In this document: positions 31,600 to 41,265 of the stretch, in pieces
Position numbering within the stretch: the stretch's first letter is position 1
How the letters are laid out: each line of letters starts with the position of its first letter
Source: Juglans regia
Lineage: Eukaryota > Streptophyta > Magnoliopsida > Fagales > Juglandaceae
Direction: 5' to 3'
Length of the DNA stretch: 64,000 bases
Assembly (NCBI RefSeq): GCF_001411555.2
Contig: NC_049915.1
Coordinates: 19,687,424 to 19,751,423 of the forward strand
Position numbers and translations under genes: made by a program
Notes under the pieces: model-generated
Told to the model about the DNA's origin: nothing
The model's database searches: none
What the model saw: the letters and a program-made list of their open reading frames with translations, nothing else

Positions 31600-33503
31600 T
31601 TTGCCCCCCCTTCGAAAGTAACCTTGTCCTCAAGGTTAAACGTAGGAAATTGCTCCTTGACCGTCGAGAGTGGTTCCCAGGTGGCATCTTCGGCTGGTAA
31701 ACTAGACCAACGAATTAGTACTTGCTGCACCCGTCCACTAGCACTCTGAACCCAGCGCGACCCCAAAACTGCTTCAGGTTGGATCATGGGTAGTCCATCT
31801 TCAGCATAAGGAGGCAGAGTGGGCTGTACAGCTGCGGTATCCCCAAGGCGACGCTTCAAGAGGGACACATGGAATACGGAATGGATCTTAGCATCCGGGG
31901 GCAATTGGAGGCGATAAGCAACGGAGCCGATACGCTCCGAAACTTGATAGGGCCCGAAAAACTTACTCGCCAGCTTCTGATATGGACGCTTGAGAACAGA
32001 GTGTTGTCGGTAAGGCTGTAACTTCAAATAGACCCAATCACCCACAGCAAATACTTCATCCCGACGGCTTTTATCAGCTTGTTGTTTCATCCGGTTGCGA
32101 GCGATAGCCAAGTTAGTCTTGAGTTGACGGAGAATGTCGTCGCGAGCGATAAGGGTACTTTCAACTTCCGCTACGGCAGTGGAACCTGGTACGTAAGCAT
32201 TCAGAATTGGAGGGGGGCGACCATACAAAGCGGCAAATGGAGTCATCTGTATGGAGCTATGGAAGGAGGTGTTATACGAGAATTCGGCCCATGCGAGAAA
32301 AGCTTCCCACCGTTTCGGCGTTGCCTGGACAAAACAACGAAGGTACTGTTCTAAGCAACGGTTTACAACTTCGGTTTGGCCGTCAGTTTCCGGATGATAG
32401 GCTGAGCTGGTGCGCATCGTTGTGCCCTGTAAACGGAAGAGCTCACGCCAAAACTGACTCATGAAGATGCGGTCACGGTCACTAACAATAGAAGATGGAA
32501 GACCGTGGAGTTTGACGACATTCCGGATGAAAGCATCGGCGACATCTCGAGCCGTATACGGATGGGCCAGTGCAATGAAGTGGGCAAATTTAGTGAGCCG
32601 ATCGACAACAACAAGAACTGAATTCTTACCAGCCGATGTAGGGAGGCCACTGATAAAATCCATGGACACATCAGTCCATACCCCGGACGGAATCGGTAAG
32701 GGCTCCAGCAGGCCTGTTGGCAGGCGTGTGTCATACTTGTTCCGTTGGCAAGAATCACACCTTTGAATGTGGTGCCGGACATCTTTTTTCATGCCTCTCC
32801 AATGGAAAAGCAAAGAAAGCCGTTTGTAAGTGCGCAGAACGCCTGCGTGTCCACCAACGGCGCTATCGTGAAATTCTCGTAAAAGGGCCGATTTGATGGT
32901 CGGAGCCTCGGGAACCATGATGCGACCTTCTTGCATGATGCACCCATTTTTCAAACTATATCCGGCAACAGATAGTGGGTCTTCCTGCAGTTGCCGCTCC
33001 AGAGGACCCAAGGTGGCATCCGTTTTCGTAGCTGCCCGTAATTCATCCCATATTTCCCATATTGGTCCCGAAATGGCAACCAGTTCATGGTCTAAGCCAC
33101 TCCGTGACAGTGCGTCGGCCACAGCATTCTCCCTCCCAGGTTTGTAGATAATCTCATAATCAAAGCCTAGAAGTTTAGCAACCCACTTTTGTTGCTCTGG
33201 GGTGGTGATGCGCTGCTCCAAGAGGTACCGAAGGCTCCTTTGGTCAGTGCAGATTTTGAAACGTCGTCCTAGTAAATACGGTCGCCAAGACTTGATGGCC
33301 TCCAAGATCGCGAGCATCTCCTTTTCATAGATGGACCAAGATTTTTTGGCTGGTCCAATAGCTTTGCTGAGGAAAGCAAGCGGGCGACCATTTTGGGAGA
33401 GCACTGCACCCACGCCTAAACCGGAAGCATCTGTTTCAATCATGAAGTCTGCAGAAAAATTTGGAAGAGCCAAGACAAGGGTAGTAGTCATAGCTGACTT
33501 CAA
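31518..33503 (-). CDS. gypsy pol, second part: RNase H, integrase, chromodomain
   Basis: 661 residues, in the same frame as the gag-RT part and separated from it by one TAG codon. It begins with the end of the RT connection, then RNase H (FMIETDASGLGVGAVLSQNG, FKICTDQRSLRYLL, NAVADALSRSG). The integrase zinc finger (HHIQRCDSCQRNK) and the core (VSMDFISGLPTSAG, IVSDRDRIFMSQFW, SAYHPETDGQTEVVNRCLEQ) follow. The C-terminus has a chromodomain-like segment (VQQVLIRWSSLPAEDATWEP), which in chromoviruses directs integration to marked chromatin. The last codons and stop lie within the LTR. Apart from the upstream stop it looks intact. Confidence 0.95.
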   Translation of the reverse strand: MKSAMTTTLVLALPNFSADFMIETDASGLGVGAVLSQNGRPLAFLSKAIGPAKKSWSIYEKEMLAILEAIKSWRPYLLGRRFKICTDQRSLRYLLEQRITTPEQQKWVAKLLGFDYEIIYKPGRENAVADALSRSGLDHELVAISGPIWEIWDELRAATKTDATLGPLERQLQEDPLSVAGYSLKNGCIMQEGRIMVPEAPTIKSALLREFHDSAVGGHAGVLRTYKRLSLLFHWRGMKKDVRHHIQRCDSCQRNKYDTRLPTGLLEPLPIPSGVWTDVSMDFISGLPTSAGKNSVLVVVDRLTKFAHFIALAHPYTARDVADAFIRNVVKLHGLPSSIVSDRDRIFMSQFWRELFRLQGTTMRTSSAYHPETDGQTEVVNRCLEQYLRCFVQATPKRWEAFLAWAEFSYNTSFHSSIQMTPFAALYGRPPPILNAYVPGSTAVAEVESTLIARDDILRQLKTNLAIARNRMKQQADKSRRDEVFAVGDWVYLKLQPYRQHSVLKRPYQKLASKFFGPYQVSERIGSVAYRLQLPPDAKIHSVFHVSLLKRRLGDTAAVQPTLPPYAEDGLPMIQPEAVLGSRWVQSASGRVQQVLIRWSSLPAEDATWEPLSTVKEQFPTFNLEDKVTFEGGANDTNATAMPRRSMRATRPNVQLTDYVA

Positions 33504-33560
33504 GGAAGCAAAAGCACGTTCGGCGTCGTCATTCCATGCGAACTGCCCCTTCCGTAATAA

Positions 33561-36116
33561 CTAGGTTAATGGACGTGCAATGAGGCCGTAGTTTCGCACG
33601 AATTTGCGGTAATACCCAGTGAGACCAAGGAACCCCCGTAGTGCAGTGATAGTTTTGGGTTGAGGCCAACGAAGCATAGCATCCACTTTACGAGAGTCGA
33701 CCCGTACGCCTGCCGAAGTAATAATATGGCCGAGGTATTCCACCTCCTGTTGGCCGAAAATACACTTGGATGGTTTGATGTAAAAGGAATGCTCGTCCAA
33801 TATTCCCAGAGTAGTCCGCAGATGCAATAGATGATCCGGCCAAGATTTACTGAAAATCAAAATATCATCAAAAAATACAAGAATAAAGTGACGTAAATGC
33901 ACCTTAAAAATAGAGTTCATTGCCGCCTGAAATGTCGATGGCGCGTTGCACAGTCCGAAAGGCATCACCAAATACTCAAAGTGTCCATGGTGCGTGCGGA
34001 ATGCCGTCTTATGGATATCATTCGGATGAACGCGAATTTGGTGGTAACCCGCCCTAAGATCCAATTTAGAAAAGTATGTTGCGCCAAATAATTCATCGAG
34101 CATATCTTCGATAGTAGGAATTGGAAATCTGTCTTTGATAGTAGCCTCATTCAAGGCGCGATAATCAGTACAAAAGCGCCAAGTACCATCCTTTTTTTTA
34201 ACCAACAAAACTGGCGATGAGAAGGGACTAGTATTGGGACGGATCAATCCTGTCGATAACATCTCCTCTACTTGGCGTTCAATTTCATTTTTTTGAAAGT
34301 GGGCATATCGGTAAGGCGCTACATTGATAGGTGCGGATTCATTCTTCAGCAAAATGCGATGGTCAAACCTTCGTGAGGGCGGTAATGCCTTCGGAGTGGA
34401 TAACACCTGCTGATGTTCCAATAAAATAGCCCGAATATCAGGGGCTAAATTTGTAGTGAAATCTACTGGAAGTGCGGAATCGCTCTCAATCGCCGCCAAG
34501 CAAAATAATTCGGCGCCGTGCCTCCATTCCTGCATCAAAGAGTTAACGTCAACAACTAAAGAAGGACCTATTGGTTCGGCCTGAATAACGAATTTGCAAG
34601 CGTTCACAGTGAATTCCATTGAGCGACGGGCATAATCATGAACCACACATCCCAAGCCTTCCAGCCATTGATAGCCCAGAACGAGATCCAAACCCCGAAT
34701 AGGTAAGGCAAATAACGTTGTCTCGAAAGAAAATCCTTGAATGCATATAGGTACCCTCTCATACTTAGCTTGACAAGCGAGTTTTTCCCCACTAGCAACT
34801 CGGACGTAAAATGGAGTGATAGGTGTAACTGCGAGATTTAAGCGATTGACCACTGCTTGATTAATAAAATTATGGCTAGACCCTCCGTCGATCAAAGCAT
34901 TAATTTCCTGCTTGTTAACCATGGCGCGGACTCGCATAGTGCGATTGCCCAGACTGCCTGACAGTGCATGGAGAGAAATAAGGGGGTCTGATGGCGTTTC
35001 AGGAGGCAACGTTTCTTCCTCATAAATCTCTTCCACGACAAGTGGAGTATCAGCTTCGATGAAGCATGACTGAGCCAGACAGCGATGCCCAGGAATAAAC
35101 TTCTCGTCGCAGTTAAAACAGAGGTTTTTCTCGCGTCGAATTCGCATCTCGTCGAATGTTAAGCGTTTCATGGCATTAACAGGTAAAGGCTTAGCAGCGG
35201 GCAACGGAGCAGTGGAGTTGGTGGGGCCAGGCACGCCCATACGTCTAGTGTTGGAGGGAACACTGCTAGACGATTTGCGGAGCCTCTGTAGTTTCTCATC
35301 CTGACGTTTGGCTAGGTCGATAGCACTCTTCAATCCTTTAGGCCGAAACATGCGAACCTCAGTTGCAATGTCGTCCTTCAATCCGCCCATAAAAGCACCT
35401 AACAATGCTTTCTTTGGCCAGCCAGTCACTCGGTTAGCCCAGCGTTCGAATTCTTGTTGATAGTCACGGAAAGTGCCCTGCTGTTTAATTTTGCTAAGCG
35501 CCTCGTCATAGTCTTCGAAGTCCGTAGGTCCAAAGCGGCGCAAAATGCCTTTCTCAAACTTATGCCACGAGATAGTCTTCCCGTCATGAGACCGGTTATA
35601 CCATTGCCACCATTGGTTTGCTTCACCCTCAAGATGGTAGGAAGCGAGCAGCACCTTCTTCCTGCCCTGAATTTCCTGAGTTGCAAAATATTGTTTAGCT
35701 CGGTCAAGCCAGACAATGGGGTCCTCACCTGCAAAACGAGGAAAATCAAGCTTCACGCGAAAATGCATGCGTAAAGTCCTGTCTGGAGCTGCGGTAGGAC
35801 CATCTTCAGTTCCTGTCGCTGACGCTTGAGAGAAACGGGAATCGTCGCTCTCGCCTTTATCGGATTCGCCAGTGGTGAAACTCCGGGAACTAGTAGAACG
35901 TGGGGATGATGGTGGACTAGCCTTGGGGGAGTGGTGGTTCGACCCCTTACGGCGACGATGTGAAGTCCGAACCGAGGAGCGGGAAGCCAACTCTTGGAGA
36001 AGAGTCTGGGTGGTCACGCTAGTCTCCTGCATGGTTTGCATACCGCGGCGTAATTCCAACACAGCTCCTTCGAGTTGCTCAAAACGAACCTTATTCGTCT
36101 TTGCGGGATCAGCCAT
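33561..36116 (-). CDS. gypsy gag-pol, first part: gag, protease, RT
   Basis: The frame is open from 36,155; the likely start is the ATG at 36,114-36,116 (MADPAKTNKVRF). Gag follows (FPRFAGEDPIVWLDRAKQYF, EGEANQWWQWY), then a CCHC-type knuckle (CFNCDEKFIPGHRC), protease (ALIDGGSSHNFIN) and reverse transcriptase (YRALNEATIKDRFPIP, FSKLDLRAGYHQIR, LCNAPSTFQ and the catalytic FFDDILIFSK, with Phe for Tyr as is common in this group). The frame ends at a TAG (33,561-33,563) after RPLT, in the linker between RT and RNase H. This single stop is the only coding break seen in the element. Confidence 0.95.
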   Translation of the reverse strand: MADPAKTNKVRFEQLEGAVLELRRGMQTMQETSVTTQTLLQELASRSSVRTSHRRRKGSNHHSPKASPPSSPRSTSSRSFTTGESDKGESDDSRFSQASATGTEDGPTAAPDRTLRMHFRVKLDFPRFAGEDPIVWLDRAKQYFATQEIQGRKKVLLASYHLEGEANQWWQWYNRSHDGKTISWHKFEKGILRRFGPTDFEDYDEALSKIKQQGTFRDYQQEFERWANRVTGWPKKALLGAFMGGLKDDIATEVRMFRPKGLKSAIDLAKRQDEKLQRLRKSSSSVPSNTRRMGVPGPTNSTAPLPAAKPLPVNAMKRLTFDEMRIRREKNLCFNCDEKFIPGHRCLAQSCFIEADTPLVVEEIYEEETLPPETPSDPLISLHALSGSLGNRTMRVRAMVNKQEINALIDGGSSHNFINQAVVNRLNLAVTPITPFYVRVASGEKLACQAKYERVPICIQGFSFETTLFALPIRGLDLVLGYQWLEGLGCVVHDYARRSMEFTVNACKFVIQAEPIGPSLVVDVNSLMQEWRHGAELFCLAAIESDSALPVDFTTNLAPDIRAILLEHQQVLSTPKALPPSRRFDHRILLKNESAPINVAPYRYAHFQKNEIERQVEEMLSTGLIRPNTSPFSSPVLLVKKKDGTWRFCTDYRALNEATIKDRFPIPTIEDMLDELFGATYFSKLDLRAGYHQIRVHPNDIHKTAFRTHHGHFEYLVMPFGLCNAPSTFQAAMNSIFKVHLRHFILVFFDDILIFSKSWPDHLLHLRTTLGILDEHSFYIKPSKCIFGQQEVEYLGHIITSAGVRVDSRKVDAMLRWPQPKTITALRGFLGLTGYYRKFVRNYGLIARPLT

Positions 36117-36140
36117 GGGCAGCGAGAAGGGAAATCGCCT

Positions 36141-36154
36141 GTCTCTTGATACCA
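36141..36154 (-). other. Primer-binding site of the gypsy element
   Basis: On the minus strand TGGTATCAAGAGAC starts 2 nt inside the 5' LTR (36,157-36,520) and resembles the Met-tRNA primer complement. Confidence 0.75.
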
Positions 36155-36156
36155 AT

Positions 36157-36520
36157 TGATAGACAATTGCACCAAGATCCTCTGCTCACGGTGCAGAGGG
36201 ACCTTTACTCAATTCACGGTATTGAGAAGACCAATATTTTATTGATAACAAAATTGCATAAAACGTCCAACAAGTTCCACGGTTTATAAAGCCGTTTACA
36301 ACATAGGAAATAATGGTTGAATATAGCAAGAATACCAGTAAGGAAATAAAATGATCTAGCGTAGGAACGAAACAACTAACAAGGAAATAAAATATCCATC
36401 CGTATGGAAATAAGATATTCGAGATGCATCTTGCCATCTCAAGCAACATAGTCGGTTAACTGCACGTTTGGTCTGGTAGCTCTCATGCTTCTGCGTGGCA
36501 TTGCGGTAGCATTCGTATCA
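36157..36520 (-). repeat. 5' LTR of the gypsy element
   Basis: 364 bp, identical by eye to 31,236-31,599. A TTTATAAA motif at 36,283-36,290 could serve as the TATA box on the minus strand. Confidence 0.95.
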
Positions 36521-36911
36521 ACGGATGATGGCATAAATGAGTGGAAGAGAAGAGGTTTTTTGCCGAGCAAGTTGGTCTTGGGGTTGCCTTACCATGGCTA
36601 TGCGTGGACACTTTTGAGCCCCCAAAAGAATCCAATGGGTGCAGCCTCTACGGGTCCGGCGGTCACAAAGGACGGTGCCGTGAGCTATAAGTGGTTCAAA
36701 TGGTTCATTAGAAACAATGCTCAGGAAGCAGTTTGCGGGTATAATGCTACTTCAGTGGTGAATTACTGCACGTTCGGGTTAACTTGGATTAATTACGACG
36801 ATGTGGAGGCTATTAGAGCTAAAGTTTCGTATGTAAAGCAAAAGGGTCTGCTTGGTTACAACGTGTTTCAAGTCGGCCATGACGACAATTGGGTGCTTTC
36901 TAGAGCAGCAG

Positions 36912-37334
36912 GTTGGTTACATATTATTTCTTAAGAAAATCTATTTATAAGTCTTATTTTTTACATATGATGTGTTGAATTCCACGTGATCTGTTTCTTT
37001 TATTGCTTTGGATTAATGAACTAAAACGAACATCGTCACAATTGGTCAATATTTTCTCAAATTTTTATTGCAATGGTGCATCATTTTCTTTACTTTTATG
37101 ACCAAGTAATTACCGGAAAGAAAATTACTTTTCCTGACTTTATGGGAATAAAAGTAAAACCAACCTGTAAACATAAAAATAATATAATGGTTTATTTTGT
37201 TACTCTCTTTTAGATTGAGTAACAGGTAGGACTCTTTTGACTTATCAAATAAAAGGTAGGACTGTTTTGCAAAATTCAGGAATTTAGAATGACTGTGCAA
37301 AACGTTTTGTGGAAATTTCAAAAAAGGATTAGTC
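36912..37334 (+). other. Intronic spacer after GH18-a of unit 2
   Basis: Non-coding. The first part (36,935-37,063) is repeated after the GH18 relic at 37,518-37,640, showing a local tandem duplication that also includes the end of GH18-a. Confidence 0.65.
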
Positions 37335-37516
37335 GGAGGTGAATTACTGCACGGTTGGGTTAATTTGGATTAATTACGACGATGTGGAGCCTATTAGAGC
37401 TAAAGTTTCTTATGTAAATTAGCAAAAGGGTCTGCTTGGTTACAACATATTTCAAGTCCCCAATGACGACAACTGGGTGCTTTCTAGAGCAGCAGGTTGG
37501 TTACATGTTATTTCTT
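37335..37516 (+). pseudogene. Duplicated C-terminal piece of GH18-a, unit 2
   Basis: Near-copy of 36,759-36,934: GTGAATTACTGCACG, GACGATGTGGAG, then the DDNWVLSRAAG end, with an in-frame stop (TAG after TATGTAAAT) and small changes. Only about the last 60 residues are present. It arose by tandem duplication and has no function as an exon on its own. Confidence 0.85.
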
Positions 37517-37664
37517 AAGAAAATCTATTTATAAGTCTTATTTTTTACATATGATGTGTTGAATTCCACGTGATCTGTTTCTTTTATTTCTTTGGATTGA
37601 TGAACTAAAACGAACATCGTCACAATTGGTCAATATTTTTAGCAAAAGAGAATCCATGTACTGG

Positions 37665-38099
37665 GTGCTTTCTAGAGCAGCTTTGTATGATCCAGCGATC
37701 CAGCTCAATACGTATTTCAGTTTCCGCATCTGGATCTCTAGGGGCTTATCCGCAGGCAAGTTGGTTTTGGGGCTGCCTTCCTATGGCTATGTGTGGAATC
37801 TTATAGATTCCCAGGACAACGCCATAGGTGTACCAGCCACAGGTCCAACCTTCACAACCGAAAGAGATATGACCTTTAAAGCAATCAAAGATCATATTTG
37901 TACATAATGGGCTGCTGTAATGTACAATTCCACTTTTGTGAAAAATTATTGCATAGCTGAATCATTTTGAATTGGTTTTGATGATGTGGAGCTGTCAGAA
38001 CTAAGGTTTCTTATGCCAATGAAATGAGGTTGCTAGGTCTGGCAAGTACCCAACCATGATGACAATTGGGTGCTTTCTCTAGCCGCAGGTAGCAATTAG
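37665..38099 (+). pseudogene. GH18-b relic of unit 2
   Basis: Matches the C-terminal half of GH18-b in units 1 and 3: [40 protein letters not shown], then a stop after KDHICT near 37,907, further stops and a frame change near 37,990, and finally [12 protein letters not shown]. The N-terminal half is missing. It lies just upstream of the transmembrane exon at 38,334. Confidence 0.85.
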
Positions 38100-40367
38100 A
38101 ACATAGTAGAGTCTCATCAGAATGTATTCATTCCTGATACATAATTTGTAGATATCATTCTAGTTAAGTTTGTAACTGGTGACATTAATTAAACCATTTA
38201 TGTTTACCCTGGTTTAGTTCCTTTTGCTAATACATCATCAATGGCTTTTACAATTGGTAAATGATAAGGTCCAAATTGTATAATGTTACGATATGCTTCT
38301 GCATCTCTGATTGTGAAATGGTTTGACCATCAGCAGAAGAGCTTGATGATGAAAATCAGAACCAAAAGGGGAGATTGTTAGTGATTGTTTTGGTTTCGAG
38401 TAGTGCTACGATTGTTCTCCTCCTAGGCTCAGTGTGGGTGATGTGTTATTTGAGGAAGAGAAAGGTCAAATCTACAGGTAATTTCTTTTGTCCTAGTTAT
38501 AACTCAGACTTTAGATAATACTCTGCTTAATTCCACATATATCGTAAATTGACATCTTTAAACATTTCTTCTCTTATTTGTCCTCTTCAGGTACAGGGAC
38601 TGCATTGAAGGCAAGGAAAGGACAAGAAGCCAAAGTAAATGGTATAGCAACTTCTGGAAACTTAAACACCAATGTTCCGAATCTTGTAGTCTATAGTTAT
38701 GCTCATATCGAGATGGCTACAAATAAATTTTCATTTGAAAATAAGCTAGGAGAGGGTGGATATGGTCCTGTTTACAAGGTAAACTTTTTTCGTGCTTGGT
38801 AATCTATAATTAGACAATGCCTAGTTATCAGATACCGTGCTGCTATATATATGCCGCATGTTCTACCTTTATAACACTAACGTTGGATGGGTGTGTATGT
38901 TACAGGGTATACTAGCAAACAAACAGGAAATAACAGTGAAAAAACTTTCAAAAGCTTCAACACAGGGGTTTGAGGAGTTCAAGAATGAGGTCACACTAAC
39001 AGCAAAACTGCAACATGTTAATCTTGTGAGAGTTTTGGGATTTTGCATCGAAAGGGATGAACAAATGCTGATCTACGAGTACATGCCAAACAAAAGCTTG
39101 GACTTCTACCTCTTTGGTAAGAATCCTATCTGTTCATAATTAGCATAATGTAATTTGTTTTGCAATGTTTCTTAAAGTTTTAGTGTTGAAAGTAGAAACA
39201 AATATTCATGCCCCACATGTGCCCCAGTTCAGCTTATATCAAAAGTGGTGGCAGTTGCAATATGAGAAAATATTTTTTATTTTTAATTCTTGGTGGCTGT
39301 TGCCATCCAGAGTTAAGCTTAAATATAAATCAAAGTGAACTTAGCTTTAGCTTAAGATTTAGATGTGGTTGAAGAATATTGTTCTGGTTCTGAAAATACT
39401 TGTGAACTCATTTGCATTTTGCTCCTTTGTTTAAGTCATTGCTCTGAAAACTGGTATTTCATTATTGAATTGATGCAGACAGTGTCAGGCGATTTCTTTT
39501 GGATTGGAAAAAGCGTGTTCATATAATCGAAGGGATTACTCAAGGACTTCTATATCTTCAAGAATACTCAAGATTGACTATAATTCATCGAGACCTGAAA
39601 GCTAGCAACATATTACTTGACAATGAAATGAAGCCTAAGATCTCAGATTTTGGTATGGCAAAGATTTTTAGTAAAGATGAACATGAAGCAAACACCGGCC
39701 GAATTGTGGGAACATAGTGAGTATTCTTCCTATTAAAGTTTAATAATTTAAGCATTATTTTCATCCCAGACTAATTGTTGTATACAATTTACCAATGCAG
39801 TGGTTATGTTTCGCCGGAATATGTTAAAAAATGTTTATACTCTACTAAATCCGATGTTTATAGCTTTGGAGTTCTAATCCTACAAATCATAAGTGGGAAG
39901 AAGAATGCCTGCTTTTATGGTCTAAATGAAAATTTGATCCTCCTCGAATATGTAAGTTGGTTCAACTCTCTTCCGTAATATATAAGTAAAAACAAAAATC
40001 AAATTGAGCTTATCATGGTCAGTAACATTAATGTATGGGGAATTTTCTGTAATTTCAGGCATATGACTTGTGGAAGTCGGGAAAAGGCATGGAGTTTATG
40101 GATCCATCTCTAGATGATACAATTTCATCGTGTAAACTAATCAGATGTCTTCAAATAGGTCTTTTATGCGTTCAGGAAAATGCAGCTGATAGGCCATCCA
40201 TTTTGGAGGTTTTTTCAATGCTAAAAAGTGAGAGTGCTGCTCTTACAATCCCCAAAATTCCTGCTTTTTCTACAAAAAGAAAAGAAGATGAGGGAACTAA
40301 ATCTCAATTTCAGTTACAAAATTGTTCTATCAATGATACAACACTCTCCCAAATGGTAGCCCGATAA

Positions 40368-41265
40368 CTAAGCAAGGATCCATTTCTCTTCTGAAATATA
40401 GTTTTATAATTGGAGAGAAATTTCTGCATATTCTTAAGAGAGAGAGATATACATTAAACTATATGTACGTACTTCTTTCATTGTACCAATATTTTAAATC
40501 ATTGCAGAAAATCCAGTTTAGATTCTTTCGTTGAAGTTTTCATTGGAATAACAAGGTCCAAGTTTCACGATCAAACTTTATTCTTCCTTGAGACGTAACA
40601 GAAAGAAACACTTTATTTCTTGGTTAGATGTCATTCAGTAAAGGCTGGCTACTAAGCACTTTGGTGGGGGAGGAAAAAACAACAGCTTTGGTCGGGACAA
40701 GCATAAACCTAAAAGAGTGTGGAGAATGCTGAGCATTTACAAGAAGTGTACTCCTTTACAGGAGCAAAGCTCACCTTGATTTTGTAACGGAAGATCAGAA
40801 CACATCTTAAAAATTCAATCCAAAGTCACGAGAGAGTGGAGCAAAGGTCATCAAAAACTAATCCTTCAAAATTATATATTAGAAGAAAAGATGATAGGCT
40901 CGGAGGTCTAAAATCGGCCCCCTCTTGAGCTTATATCTAAATTCTAGCCGTGTCCAACCTTAAAAGTCTCCAGCCTATATATGCTGACTTATCTAAAACG
41001 ATTGCACTATGTGGTACTATCATGGAAGCGGATGAGACAAATCAGACCAAAAATGCATGCTTATTTTTTTTAATAAGCAAAATGCATGCCCACTAACTAA
41101 TACTTTACACATCTTTGATTTTGCTGAGAAAATAATAATTTTATTCATAAAAAAGTAAGTTAAAGATATAAATTAAATAATAAAATCTAGTTAAAGATAT
41201 AAATTAAATAATAAAATCTACTCTTTTCATAAGCTTAAACTTATGGGATAAGTGGTGACTTTACA
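40368..41265 (+). other. 3' flank of unit 2
   Basis: Matches the 3' flanks at 8,167 and 60,226. It contains a 31-bp tandem duplication (41,159-41,189 and 41,190-41,220; unit starting GTTAAAGATATAAATTAAAT). Homology to the other flanks stops exactly where TGTAACACC starts at 41,266. No gene is seen. Confidence 0.7.

Larger units (their letters stand above)
31236..36520 (-). mobile_element. Young Ty3-gypsy chromovirus-type retrotransposon
   Basis: A 5,285-bp element with 364-bp LTRs (31,236-31,599 and 36,157-36,520) that appear identical by eye. It starts TGATA and ends TATCA, with a perfect target duplication ACGGA (31,231-31,235 and 36,521-36,525). On the minus strand it has a primer-binding site at 36,141-36,154 (TGGTATCAAGAGAC) and a purine tract (GAAGGGGGGGCAAA, 31,600-31,613). 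Gag-pol has the gypsy order with a C-terminal chromodomain. Small size and short LTRs suggest the Reina clade. It is inserted in the coding sequence of GH18-a in unit 2 at the Thr-Asp codons of [10 protein letters not shown]. Confidence 0.96.
30523..40367 (+). pseudogene. GH18 receptor kinase, unit 2, split by a gypsy element
   Basis: Same architecture as unit 1. GH18-a runs from 30,523 (signal peptide [20 protein letters not shown]) to 31,235, is interrupted by a Ty3-gypsy element, and resumes at 36,526 up to the donor at 36,911. Without the insertion and one target copy it would be 1,099 bp, in frame. The active site reads FQGLDLSGV, so the catalytic Glu is missing. Transmembrane and kinase exons: 38,334-38,477, 38,597-38,778, 38,906-39,116, 39,479-39,716, 39,801-39,951 and 40,059-40,367; all are open with GT-AG borders. 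The kinase keeps Lys in EITVKKL (Ala to Thr next to it), [10 protein letters not shown] and SDFGMA; a Gly to Cys change is seen in [15 protein letters not shown]. Sequence between the GH18-a donor and 38,334 holds GH18 relics. The insertion probably abolishes the full-length receptor in this haplotype. Confidence 0.85.

Noticed and set aside
32079..32782. Several frames on both strands within the gypsy element
   Set aside because: Shadows of the minus-strand pol frame, which carries all the motifs.
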